Assembly (NCBI RefSeq): GCF_948472415.1
Contig: NZ_OX419519.1
Span: 2,728,001-2,792,000 of the forward strand
DNA: 64,000 nt
Source: Kitasatospora fiedleri
GTDB lineage: Bacteria; Actinomycetota; Actinomycetes; Streptomycetales; Streptomycetaceae
Reading direction: 5' to 3'
Position 1 is the first letter of the stretch; every line of letters starts with the position of its first letter. Below, piece after piece: positions 1 through 7,571 of the stretch. The notes under the pieces are model-generated. The model worked only from the letters and a program-made list of their open reading frames with translations. It was not told the DNA's origin and ran no database searches. Position numbers and translations under genes: made by a program.

Positions 1-210
1 GTGCACCCACACCTCGTTGAACCCGGCCCGGCGCAGCCTCGACTCCTCGATCCGCACCCCGGTGAAGGCGCACTCCAGGAAGTGCGCGCCGCCGAACTGC
101 CCGGTCAGCGCGAGGCCGTCGAAGTGCGCGGTGTCGTACCGGGCGTCGGGGCGCAGCGGGCCGGTGTGGCGGCGCAGCAGGTGGGCGTACGGGAGGTCTT
201 CGAGGCGCAC
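1..210 (-). CDS. Pentapeptide-repeat protein, partial (C-terminus outside window)
   Basis: Only the first 70 codons are in the window; the gene runs off the left edge. The visible protein has spaced A/C-F/L triplets typical of pentapeptide repeats (DTAHFDGLALTGQFGGAHF, then LECAFTGVRIEESRLRRAGF), a family that folds as a right-handed quadrilateral helix and usually has no assignable enzyme activity. The GTG start lies three bases after the stop of the LtrA-like gene upstream on the same strand, with GGAG inside the end of that gene, so the two are probably cotranscribed. Function unknown; the family call is fairly safe, but the rest of the protein is not visible. Confidence 0.6.
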   Translation of the reverse strand, partial: MRLEDLPYAHLLRRHTGPLRPDARYDTAHFDGLALTGQFGGAHFLECAFTGVRIEESRLRRAGFNEVWVH

Positions 211-213
211 GGG

Positions 214-1380
214 TCAGCTCCGTTTCGCGGACAGGGTGAGGCCGACGGCGACGGCGAGCGCCACCAGGAGCCCGGCGACCAGCACGCCGGACTCCCCCGC
301 CAGCGTCGCAGCCAGCACCGACAGCGCGGCCACCGGCAGGACCGCCTGGGCGGCGCCCCGCTTGTGGTGGCGGGCGTGCAGCGCCCAGACGGTGAACAGG
401 AACAGCGCGGTGGGGACGGTCACGGCGGCGGTCGCGGCCCGCTCCGAGACGTGCGCGGCGCCCACCGCGTGCTCGACCGCGACCTCCAGGCCCGCGCCGA
501 CCGCGGCGGCCGAGGCGAAGATCAGGTAGTGGCCGTAGCCCCAGGGCAGCGCCTGCCGGTTGTCGCGCAGGTGGTCGTGGCTGTCGTCGGCGAAGTAGAT
601 CCACCAGGCGCCGAAGCAGATCAGCAGGCCGCCGGCCGCGATCGGCAGCAGTTCGGCGATCGCCTCGTGCTCGTCCAGGGCGGTCTGGATGGCGACGGTG
701 GCGGCGGCGACCGTCTCGCCGAGCACGATGATGGTGAACAGGCCGTAGCGCTCCACGATGTGGTGCCGGTGCCAGGGCGTCTGCCGGTCCTTCTCGGCCC
801 AGACCGGGACGGCGAGTTCGACCAGCACGCCGAGCGGGAACAGCGGGCCCTGGACGCCGTGCGGCAGGAACAGCAGCACCACCCAGAACACCTGGACGAG
901 GGTGATCCCGGCCGCGTAGCGCAGCGCGCAGGTGCGGGCCGGCCCGCTCTCGCCGCGGGCGGCGCGCAGCCACTGGGTGACCATGGCCAGCCGCATCAGC
1001 ACGTACCCGGCCACGCCGAGCGTCAGGTCCCGGTCCTCGAAGATCCGCGGGACGCCGGCCGCGAGCACCAGCACGCCGGTGATCTGCACCAGGGTGGTGA
1101 GCCGGTAGGGCACGTCGTCGACGTCGTACGCGGAGGCGAACCAGGTGAAGTTCATCCAGGCCCACCAGACCGCGAAGAAGGACATGGTGAACCCGGTGAG
1201 TGCGGTGCCGAGGTGGCCCCCGGCCAGGGCGTGGGCGAGTTCGCGGCCGGCCTGGGCGATGGCGACCACGAAGCACAGGTCGAAGAACAACTCGAGCGGG
1301 GTGGAGGCCCGGTGGGACTCGCCCCGGTCGCGGGCCAGCATCCGGCGGACCGGGCGGTAGGGGTCGGGGGCGGAGCTCAT
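214..1380 (-). CDS. LtrA-like (low temperature requirement A family) membrane protein
   Basis: A 388-residue polytopic membrane protein. After a short polar N-terminus comes the family signature TPLELFFDLCFVVAIAQ, followed by many hydrophobic segments (for example VLVLAAGVPRIFEDRDL and HYLIFASAAAVGAGLEVAVE) and the motif LGETVAAATVAI in the middle. LtrA family proteins were first linked to growth at low temperature in Listeria, but their molecular role is not established. I chose the ATG at 1380 because GAAGG lies about eight bases upstream; an in-frame extension to 1530 is low-complexity Pro/Ala sequence. It is followed three bases later by the pentapeptide-repeat gene. Family call good, function unknown. 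Confidence 0.8.
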   Translation of the reverse strand: MSSAPDPYRPVRRMLARDRGESHRASTPLELFFDLCFVVAIAQAGRELAHALAGGHLGTALTGFTMSFFAVWWAWMNFTWFASAYDVDDVPYRLTTLVQITGVLVLAAGVPRIFEDRDLTLGVAGYVLMRLAMVTQWLRAARGESGPARTCALRYAAGITLVQVFWVVLLFLPHGVQGPLFPLGVLVELAVPVWAEKDRQTPWHRHHIVERYGLFTIIVLGETVAAATVAIQTALDEHEAIAELLPIAAGGLLICFGAWWIYFADDSHDHLRDNRQALPWGYGHYLIFASAAAVGAGLEVAVEHAVGAAHVSERAATAAVTVPTALFLFTVWALHARHHKRGAAQAVLPVAALSVLAATLAGESGVLVAGLLVALAVAVGLTLSAKRS

Positions 1381-1909
1381 GGCGCTGCCTTCGCGGTGGG
1401 CCGCGCGGCAGGGGGCGGGCGCGGCAGGGGAGTTGGACACCGGCGATCCTGGCAGCCCGGGCCGGGCGGCGCACGCACCGTGCGCGGCACGCGGATTGTC
1501 GGGATTCCATCCGATCCGACGAGTCGTCACGCGGAGTTGACGCCGCAGTGCGCGATCCGAGTGACAGCTTGGCCCATTTCAGCGCGTGTTGCGCCGATTG
1601 CCCCTTCTGTCCGAATTAGACCGATAGATTCCTCTGCGGATGGACGGACGACGAGGGCGCTTCGCGGGCAACGCGGAAGGTCAAGGACGAGGGTGGAACG
1701 CGGGACCGGCTCCCGCGCTCCGCAGGACCCGAACTCCTCGTGATCACCGCGCTGCCCGACAGCGCCGCCCGCCGCACCGCACCGCCCCGCACTGGACCAC
1801 GGGACCAACGTCCCGCCGGACCGGGCCCTTCCCCTCCCGCCCCCGGCCCGCCCCCGACGTAGCGTTCGAGGAGGAGAACCCACCCGCCCACGCAGAGGGG
1901 AGCGCCGCC
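1381..1909. other. Intergenic region between divergent LtrA-like gene and nirD
   Basis: About 530 bases without a convincing gene. The part near 1550-1640 is visibly less G+C rich than its surroundings and is the likely place for divergent promoters, but I cannot assign -35/-10 pairs with confidence. Open frames here have the skewed composition of antisense shadows and no ribosome binding site. Confidence 0.4.
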
Positions 1910-2266
1910 ATGCACCGCACCGACCCGCCCCGCGCCGTCGAACTGGCCACCCCGGACGGCGACTGGATCGCCGTCTGCGACGCTCGCGAACTGGAGCCCG
2001 ACTCCGGCACCGCCGTCCTGCTGCCCGGCGGCGACCAGGCCGCCGTCTTCCGCACCCCGGCCGGCGAACTGCTGGCGGTCGGCAACCGCGACCCGTTCGC
2101 CGACTCCTGGTCCATCGCCGACGGCATCACCGGCAGCGTCGACGGCACCCCCACCGTCTCCACCCCCCTCCACCAACGCCTGTTCGACCTGCGCACCGGC
2201 ACCTGCCTGGACGACCCCTCCCGCGCCCTCCCCGTCTGGCCGGCCCGCCTGCGCCCCACCACCTGA
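1910..2266 (+). CDS. nirD: NirD-like nitrite reductase small subunit (Rieske-like fold), orphan
   Basis: A 118-residue protein with the Rieske-like beta-sandwich layout of NirD: WIAVCDARELEPDSGTAVLL at the start, VFRTPAGELLAVGNRDPF in the middle, and STPLHQRLFDLRTGTCLDDP near the end. In NirD the Cys/His pairs that hold the 2Fe-2S cluster in true Rieske proteins are absent, and here too there is no CxH...CxxH pair. NirD normally pairs with the large flavoprotein NirB in assimilatory NADH-nitrite reductase, but no nirB lies within this window. The start ATG has GAGGGG about nine bases upstream. It may serve a NirB encoded elsewhere or have another partner. Confidence 0.75.
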   Translation: MHRTDPPRAVELATPDGDWIAVCDARELEPDSGTAVLLPGGDQAAVFRTPAGELLAVGNRDPFADSWSIADGITGSVDGTPTVSTPLHQRLFDLRTGTCLDDPSRALPVWPARLRPTT

Positions 2267-2439
2267 CCACCGGCCGGGCCCGACCGGCGCCGCACCCGGC
2301 GCCCCGGAGGCCCGGGAGGGGTTCCGGCCGTGCGGCATTCCGTGCGGCATTGGGCCTAGCTCCGTTGGCCCGGGGGCGGGTGGGCGCGGTGTGATGACCG
2401 CATGCGCACAGTCGGGCACCGAGGGCAGCGGGGGGCGTC

Positions 2440-3198
2440 GTGAACTGGGTCGATGTGGTGATCATGGTCGGCACGCTGGTGGGGACCGCGGCGGGGATGC
2501 TGCTGGTGCAGAGGTACGCGCCCGTTCCGGCGCGGGAGAACTGCAACGACGTGGCGGGGTTCATCTTCGCCGCGGTCGGCGCGTTCTACGCGGTGCTGGT
2601 GGCGTTCGTGGTGATCGTGGTGTGGGAGAACGCCTCGACCGCGAAGGCGACCACCTTCGACGAGGCGGACGAGTTGGCCGGGGTGTACTGGATGTCCCGG
2701 CAGATGCCGCTGCCCGAGGGCGCGGTGCTGGAGGGCCTGACGCTCAGCTACGCGCACGCGGTGGTGGACACCGAGTGGCGCGAGATGAACGAGCACCACA
2801 GCGACCCGGCGGCGACCGCGCTGATGTACCGGATTCGCGACACCGCGCTGTCCTTCGAGCCGAACGGGGACCAGCAGACGGTGATCTACGAGAACCTGGT
2901 GCAGCACGTGGACGGCCTGGCCAGCAAGCGCCGGGCGCGGCTGAACCTGATCGCGGACTGCGTGCCGCCGCTGCTGTGGGCGGCGCTGATCGCGGGCGCG
3001 GTGGTCACCATCGCCTTCACCTTCCTGTTCGGCCTCTCCAACACCTGGGCGCACCTGGTGATGGTGCTCAGCCTGGCCGGGCTGATCGCGCTGTCGCTGG
3101 TGGCGATCAAGGAGATGAACTACCCGTTCGACGGGGCGAACGCGGTGAAGCCGACCGCCTTCCAGGTGTTCCTGAACCGGCTGCCGCCGCCGCGCTGA
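2440..3198 (+). CDS. DUF4239 family (bestrophin-like) membrane protein
   Basis: A 252-residue membrane protein with two N-terminal hydrophobic segments (VVIMVGTLVGTAAGMLLV and VAGFIFAAVGAFYAVLVAFV), a soluble middle of about 120 residues with charged helices, and two C-terminal segments (LLWAALIAGAVVTIAFTFLF, LVMVLSLAGLIALSLVAI). This 2+2 layout and the phrase FIFAAVGAFYAVLVAFVVIV match the DUF4239 or bestrophin-like domain proteins common in actinobacteria. No biochemical role is established. The GTG start is preceded by a G-rich stretch acting as ribosome binding site. It stands alone between nirD and the tRNA-Lys pair. Confidence 0.75.
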   Translation: MNWVDVVIMVGTLVGTAAGMLLVQRYAPVPARENCNDVAGFIFAAVGAFYAVLVAFVVIVVWENASTAKATTFDEADELAGVYWMSRQMPLPEGAVLEGLTLSYAHAVVDTEWREMNEHHSDPAATALMYRIRDTALSFEPNGDQQTVIYENLVQHVDGLASKRRARLNLIADCVPPLLWAALIAGAVVTIAFTFLFGLSNTWAHLVMVLSLAGLIALSLVAIKEMNYPFDGANAVKPTAFQVFLNRLPPPR

Positions 3199-3227
3199 GC
3201 GACGCCGGGTGACCGCGCCGTCACGAT

Positions 3228-3256
3228 TTCGGCGGGCGGCCCGGGGCGTGTAGTGT
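3228..3256 (+). promoter_or_regulatory. Promoter of first tRNA-Lys
   Basis: TTCGGC (3228-3233), a 17-base spacer and TAGTGT (3251-3256), ending 15 bases before the tRNA. The same arrangement (TTCGCC, 17, TAGTGT) stands at the same distance before the second tRNA-Lys, and the block CGTGTAGTGTTCTC is identical in both, which supports the assignment. Confidence 0.6.
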
Positions 3257-3271
3257 TCTCGGGGTCAGCAG

Positions 3272-3345
3272 GCGCCGCTAGCTCAGTTGGTTAGAGCAGC
3301 TGACTCTTAATCAGCGGGTCCGGGGTTCGAGTCCCTGGCGGCGCA
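3272..3345 (+). tRNA. tRNA-Lys (anticodon CTT)
   Basis: A 74-base cloverleaf. The acceptor stem GCGCCGC/GCGGCGC (3272-3278 with 3338-3344) is perfect, the D arm is GCTC/GAGC, and the anticodon stem GCTGA/TCAGC holds loop CTCTTAA with anticodon CTT at 3306-3308. The T arm is CGGGG-TTCGAGT-CCCTG and the discriminator base is A. The terminal CCA is not encoded in full (CC then G), as usual in streptomycetes. It decodes AAG, the dominant lysine codon in this genome type. An identical copy lies 204 bases downstream. Confidence 0.97.
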
Positions 3346-3353
3346 CCGACGGT

Positions 3354-3381
3354 CGAGAGCCTCCCTCCGGGGAGGCTCTCG
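3354..3381 (+). terminator. Hairpin after first tRNA-Lys
   Basis: CGAGAGCCTCC pairs with GGAGGCTCTCG around a short loop, with no T-run. It separates the two tRNA-Lys units, so each looks like its own transcription unit. Confidence 0.6.
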
Positions 3382-3431
3382 GCGTTCCGGGGCCCGGTCG
3401 GCCCGGGTCCGCCCGGCCCGGGAAGCCGGTT

Positions 3432-3460
3432 TTCGCCGCAGGTCGGGGAGCGTGTAGTGT
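3432..3460 (+). promoter_or_regulatory. Promoter of second tRNA-Lys
   Basis: TTCGCC (3432-3437), a 17-base spacer and TAGTGT (3455-3460), at the same distance from the tRNA as in the first unit. Confidence 0.6.
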
Positions 3461-3475
3461 TCTCCACGTCAGCAC

Positions 3476-3549
3476 GCGCCGCTAGCTCAGTTGGTTAGAG
3501 CAGCTGACTCTTAATCAGCGGGTCCGGGGTTCGAGTCCCTGGCGGCGCA
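3476..3549 (+). tRNA. tRNA-Lys (anticodon CTT), second copy
   Basis: Base-for-base identical to the tRNA-Lys at 3272-3345 over all 74 positions, including anticodon CTT. It has its own upstream promoter copy and a terminator with a T-run. The two copies differ only in flanking sequence, which points to a tandem duplication of promoter plus tRNA kept identical by gene conversion or recency. Confidence 0.97.
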
Positions 3550-3557
3550 CCGACGGT

Positions 3558-3598
3558 CCGAAGGCCCCTCGCGAGAGCGAGGGGCCTTCGGCGTTTTT
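3558..3598 (+). terminator. Rho-independent terminator after second tRNA-Lys
   Basis: CCGAAGGCCCCTCGC pairs with GCGAGGGGCCTTCGG (3558-3591) and is followed by TTTTT at 3594-3598. One of the few classical stem-plus-T-run terminators in the window. Confidence 0.85.
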
Positions 3599-3804
3599 CC
3601 GGCCGCTCCCGCCGCGTCCCATGTCCCCGGCCCGACGCGCTCGTTGAGAAGGGGGAGAAGAGGAAGCTAAGGGGTATTTAAAGATCGTCTTAGGAGAAAT
3701 GGGACATAGGTCCCTAACATCTGACAAGTCGATCAGTCAGGCTGGCGAGGTTCACGCCGTCGCCCGAGCGAGCAGCCCGTCCGGGGCCTGCGGGAAGGTC
3801 TCCG
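3599..3804 (+). promoter_or_regulatory. A+T-rich leader upstream of the penicillin-binding protein
   Basis: About 100 bases (3640-3745) are strikingly A+T rich for this genome. They include GGTATTTAAAGATCG and a small dyad GGGAC-ATAG-GTCCC at 3701-3714. This is the likely promoter and 5' leader of the downstream gene, but I cannot place a convincing -35/-10 pair. No gene is visible. Confidence 0.4.
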
Positions 3805-6093
3805 TTGCCTCGAAAGCCCCGTGAGCGCAGTGAGCGGAAGAAGCGCACCGGCTGGCGCCGCCTGATACCCACCTGGCGGATCACCCTGCTCGGGCTGGCC
3901 GCGTCCGTGCTGCTGGGGGTCGGGCTGTTCGCCCTGGGCGTCGCCCTGGTGAAGGTGCCGGACGCGCACGCGGCCGCCACCGCCCAGTCCAACACCTGGC
4001 TGTACGCGGACGGCTCGGTGCTGGCCCGCACCGGCCAGACCAACCGGCAGAACGTCTCGCTGGACAAGGTCTCCCCCGAGGCGCAGCACGCCGCGCTGGC
4101 CGCCGAGGACCGCAACTTCTACGCGGAGGGCGCGGTCAACTTCAAGGGCATGGCCCGGGCCGCGTTCAACACCGCCTCCGGCGGCGCCACCCAGGGCGGC
4201 TCGACGATCACCCAGCAGTACGTGAAGAACGCCTACCTGAACCAGAAGCAGACCGTCAGCCGCAAGGTGAAGGAGGTGTTCATCGCGATCAAGGTGGACG
4301 CCACCCAGAGCAAGGACGAGATCCTCTCCTCCTACCTGAACACCTCGTACTACGGGCGCGGCGCGTACGGCGTCCAGGCCGCCGCGCAGGCGTACTTCGG
4401 GGTGGACGCGAGCCGGCTGACCGCCGCGCAGGGCGCCTACCTGGCGACGCTGCTGAACGCGCCGAGCGCCTTCGACGTCTCCTCGGCCAGCGAGGCCGGC
4501 AAGGAGAAGGCCATGGCGCGCTGGAACTACGTGCTGGACGGCATGGTGGCGAAGAAGTGGCTGGGCGCCGAGGAGCGGCAGCACACCGCGTTCCCGGAGG
4601 TGCTGGCCCCCAAGTCGGCGCCGGGCCTGTCCGGGCAGGCGGGCTACCTGGTGGCCGCCGCCACCTCGTACCTCACCGACCGCGGCATCGTCTCGGACGC
4701 GCAGCTCGCCCAGGGCGGGTACACCATCACGCTGACCGTCGACCCGAAGAAGCAGCAGCAGCTGCAGGACTCGGTGCAGAGCCAGCTGACCGACAACCTC
4801 AAGCCGGACAGCCGCAAGGTGGACGCGGCGGCCCAGGCGGGCGCGGTCTCGGTCGACCCGGCGACCGGCCAGGTGCTGGCGCTGTACGGCGGCGCGGACG
4901 CCACCAAGCACTGGATCGACAACGCCACCCGCACCGACTACCAGGCGGGCTCGACCTTCAAGGCGATCGCGCTGGCCGCCGCCCTGGACTCCGGGGCGCG
5001 CACCCAGTCCGGCGAGCGGATCACCGCCGACACCGTGTACGACGGCACCAACCGACGGGCGGTGCGCGGCGCCAAGGGCACCCCGTACGCGCCGCCGAAC
5101 GAGGGCGAGCACTCGTACGGGCAGATCTCGCTCCAGCAGGCCACCGACTGGTCGGTGAACTCGGTGTTCGCGCAGCTCGCCCAGGACACCGGGCTGGAGA
5201 AGGTCCGCGCCACCGCGGTGGCGCTCGGCCTGCCCGCCGACACGCCGGGCCTCAAGGCCGTCCCGTCGATCCCGCTGGGCGCGGCCACCCCGAGCGTGCT
5301 GGAGCTGGCCGGGGTGTACGCCGCCCTGGACAACGACGGGCAGCAGATCACCCCGTGGTTGGTGAAGGGCCTGGAGCTGGGCGGCGGGCAGATCGCGCTG
5401 CCCGCGCACGACGCCACCCGGGCGATCTCCAAGGACGCCGCCCGGGCCACCACCGCGATCCTCCGGGGCGTCATCGAGGACCAGGGCGGCACCGGCTACC
5501 GGGCCGCCGCGCTGAACCGCCCGGCGGCCGGCAAGACCGGCACCACCGACGACTCGAAGTCGGTCTGGTTCGCCGGGTACACCCCGGAGCTGGTCACCGT
5601 GGTCGGCCTGTTCGGGCAGGAGCCGGGCACCGGCAAGCAGGTCAGCCTGGACGGCGTCGGCGGCACCGGCAGCGCGGCGGGCGGCAAGTACCCGGCGCAG
5701 GTCTGGACGGCGTACATGAAGGCGGCGCTGGCCGGCCAGCCGGTCGGCGACTTCGCCGGGCCGACCCGCTCCCCGGCCGCGAGCGCCCCCACCTCGGGCC
5801 CGACCGGCTCGGCCTCCCCCAGCCAGAGCCCGACCGCGCCGGAGGACGGCGCCGGCGGCACGCCCTCGCCGTCCGCCGGGGACGACCGGCCGACCCGCTC
5901 CCCGTCCGCCCGCCCCAGCGGCAGCGCCAGCACCGGCGCGGGCGCGGGCACCGGCGGGGAGGGCGGGCGGCCGACCCGCTCGCCGTCCGCCCGGCCCAGC
6001 GGCGGGGCCGACCGCAGCCCGTCCGCGAGCACCGCGCCGGGGCTCGGCGGGGCCGGGGGCCTGCTCGGCGATCAGGACCAACCGGCGGAGTAA
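3805..6093 (+). CDS. Class A penicillin-binding protein (transglycosylase-transpeptidase)
   Basis: A 762-residue bifunctional peptidoglycan synthase. A basic cytoplasmic N-terminus leads into one membrane anchor (about 26-50). The GT51 glycosyltransferase domain follows, with the catalytic Glu in AAEDRNFY (E101) and the GGSTITQQ motif (131-138). The transpeptidase domain has the three penicillin-binding motifs: STFK (S383), SVN (450-452) and KTG (577-579, in GKTGTTDDSKS). It polymerises lipid II into glycan strands and cross-links the stem peptides outside the membrane. Residues after about 652 form a Ser/Pro/Thr/Arg-rich tail with a repeated RPTRSPSARPSG unit. The start is TTG at 3805, supported by GGGAAGG six bases upstream. 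It stands alone in its own transcription unit. Confidence 0.93.
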   Translation: MPRKPRERSERKKRTGWRRLIPTWRITLLGLAASVLLGVGLFALGVALVKVPDAHAAATAQSNTWLYADGSVLARTGQTNRQNVSLDKVSPEAQHAALAAEDRNFYAEGAVNFKGMARAAFNTASGGATQGGSTITQQYVKNAYLNQKQTVSRKVKEVFIAIKVDATQSKDEILSSYLNTSYYGRGAYGVQAAAQAYFGVDASRLTAAQGAYLATLLNAPSAFDVSSASEAGKEKAMARWNYVLDGMVAKKWLGAEERQHTAFPEVLAPKSAPGLSGQAGYLVAAATSYLTDRGIVSDAQLAQGGYTITLTVDPKKQQQLQDSVQSQLTDNLKPDSRKVDAAAQAGAVSVDPATGQVLALYGGADATKHWIDNATRTDYQAGSTFKAIALAAALDSGARTQSGERITADTVYDGTNRRAVRGAKGTPYAPPNEGEHSYGQISLQQATDWSVNSVFAQLAQDTGLEKVRATAVALGLPADTPGLKAVPSIPLGAATPSVLELAGVYAALDNDGQQITPWLVKGLELGGGQIALPAHDATRAISKDAARATTAILRGVIEDQGGTGYRAAALNRPAAGKTGTTDDSKSVWFAGYTPELVTVVGLFGQEPGTGKQVSLDGVGGTGSAAGGKYPAQVWTAYMKAALAGQPVGDFAGPTRSPAASAPTSGPTGSASPSQSPTAPEDGAGGTPSPSAGDDRPTRSPSARPSGSASTGAGAGTGGEGGRPTRSPSARPSGGADRSPSASTAPGLGGAGGLLGDQDQPAE
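5887..6003 (+). repeat. 36-bp direct repeat encoding the PBP tail
   Basis: Two 36-base copies (5887-5922 and 5968-6003), two mismatches apart, encode the repeated Arg-Pro-Thr-Arg-Ser-Pro-Ser tail unit of the penicillin-binding protein. Such in-frame repeats can vary in copy number between strains. Confidence 0.8.
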
Positions 6094-6133
6094 CGCCTTA
6101 CGGCGGAGGGGTCCGGGCTGGCAGAATGCGGCG

Positions 6134-7122
6134 ATGCGCAGCAGCTCGGACCCCTCCGCCGTTCCCGTCGACACCCCGGCGGCCCCCGCCCGGACCCTGG
6201 CAGCCCCGACCCCGACCCCGGCGCGGCGGGCGGCTTCGCTGGGGCTGGGGCTCGCGCTGGTGTCGGCGTTCGCGTTCGGCGGGTCGGGGACGGCGGCCAA
6301 GCCGCTGATCGAGGCCGGGCTCTCCCCGCGCACACCGTCTGGCTGCGGGTGGCCGGGGCGGCGCTAGTGCTGCTGCCGGTGGCCTGGCGGCACCGGGAGG
6401 CGGTGCTGCGGCGGCCCGGGGTGCTGCTCGGGTTCGGGCTGCTGGCCGTCGCGGGGGTGCAGGCGTGCTACTTCGCGGCGATCTCGCGGATTCCGGTGGG
6501 CGTGGCGCTGCTGATCGAGTACCTGGGGCCGCCGCTGCTGATCGCCTACGTCCGGCTGGTGCAGCGGCGGCCGGTCTCGCGGCGGGCGACGGCCGGGGCG
6601 GGCGTCGCGGTGGCGGGGCTGGCCTGCGTGGTGGAGGTGTGGAACGGCCTCTCCTTCGACCCGCTGGGCGTGCTGTTCGCGCTCGGCGCGGCCTGCTGCC
6701 AGGTCGGCTACTTCGTGCTCGCCGACGCCGGGCGGCGCGGGGAGCGCCCGATCGACCCGCTGGCGGTCTCGGCGCACGGGCTGCTGATCGGTGCCGTGCT
6801 GCTGACCGCCCTCACCCGGCCCTGGGAGGCGGACTGGTCGCTGCTGGGCCACTCGGTGGCCATGAACGGGCACCGGCTGCCCGCGCTCGTCCCGGCCCTG
6901 TGGATGGTGCTGGTGGCCACCGTCCTGGCGTACCTGACCGGGGTGGTCTCCGTGCAGCACCTCTCCCCGCCGGTCGCGGGCGTGGTCGCCAACCTGGAGG
7001 CGGTGGTGGCCACCGTGCTGGCCTGGGTGCTGCTCGGCGAGCACCTCGGTGCCCCGCAGCTCGCGGGCGGCGCCCTCGTCCTGGCGGGCGCGTTCGCCGC
7101 GCAGTCGGCGAGCCGGGGCTGA
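6134..7122 (+). pseudogene. EamA (DMT) family transporter, split by a single-base frameshift
   Basis: The first part (ATG 6134) encodes a Pro/Ala-rich lead and the first helix SAFAFGGSGTAAKPLIEAG. From about 6328 the reading continues one frame over as HTVWLRVAGAALVLLPVAW and on through about nine more hydrophobic helices to the stop at 7122, the ten-helix layout of EamA drug/metabolite exporters. Restoring one C in the CCCC run at 6324-6327 joins both halves into one protein of about 330 residues without any other change. Codon composition stays normal on both sides and there is no second lesion, so a consensus error is at least as likely as a true pseudogene. If read as given, only a truncated product could start inside the second half. 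Confidence 0.75.
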
Positions 7123-7177
7123 GGCGGCGTCAGGCGCCGGGCGTCGGGCGTCAGGCTTCGGGGCAGGAAGCCCGGCG

Positions 7178-7477
7178 TCAGGCCGGCAGGGTCTGGCGGT
7201 GGGCGGCCAGGGCGGGGGCGGTGGTGGTGGCGAGGAACTCGGTGATCCGGTACTCGGCGACCCCGGCGGGGACGAACGGGTCGGTGGCGGCGATCGCCTC
7301 GACCGCGGCGCGGTCGGGGGCGACGGCCAGGATGACGCCGCCGTCGCGCGGGACCTTGCGGCCGGAGGCGAGGAAGGCGCCGTCCGCGTAGTGCCGCTCC
7401 AGCCAGGCGACGTGGGCGGGCAGCAGGGCGTCGACGCGCTCCAGCGGGGCGGTGTAGGTCAGTTCGAGGATGAACAC
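7178..7477 (-). CDS. YciI-like protein
   Basis: A 99-residue protein beginning MFILELTYTAPLERVDALL with a ferredoxin-like alpha/beta fold pattern: HVAWLERHYADGAFLASG, then VILAVAPDRAAVEAIAATDPF and YRITEF. This matches the YciI/YCII family, small dimeric proteins with a conserved His-Asp pair and no settled function. ATG start. It is followed on the same strand by nothing obvious and lies between the EamA gene (opposite strand) and signal peptidase I. Confidence 0.8.
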   Translation of the reverse strand: MFILELTYTAPLERVDALLPAHVAWLERHYADGAFLASGRKVPRDGGVILAVAPDRAAVEAIAATDPFVPAGVAEYRITEFLATTTAPALAAHRQTLPA

Positions 7478-7571
7478 GTGATCATCGTACGCCGGGCCCG
7501 GGCGGGCCGGGCCGGATGCGCGGGCGTCGGCGCGCAGTGGGGCCCGGCGGCCCTCGGCTCGACGGCCGGGC

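Noticed and set aside
2356..3054. Minus-strand frame opposite the DUF4239 gene as a separate gene
   Set aside because: Arg/His/Gly-rich shadow without motif; the sense protein has clear membrane helices.
3733..6333. Open frame of over 800 codons on the strand opposite the penicillin-binding protein
   Set aside because: Composition is the mirror of the sense gene (Gly/Arg/Val-rich), with no motif, no start signal and no family. Typical third-position G+C shadow.
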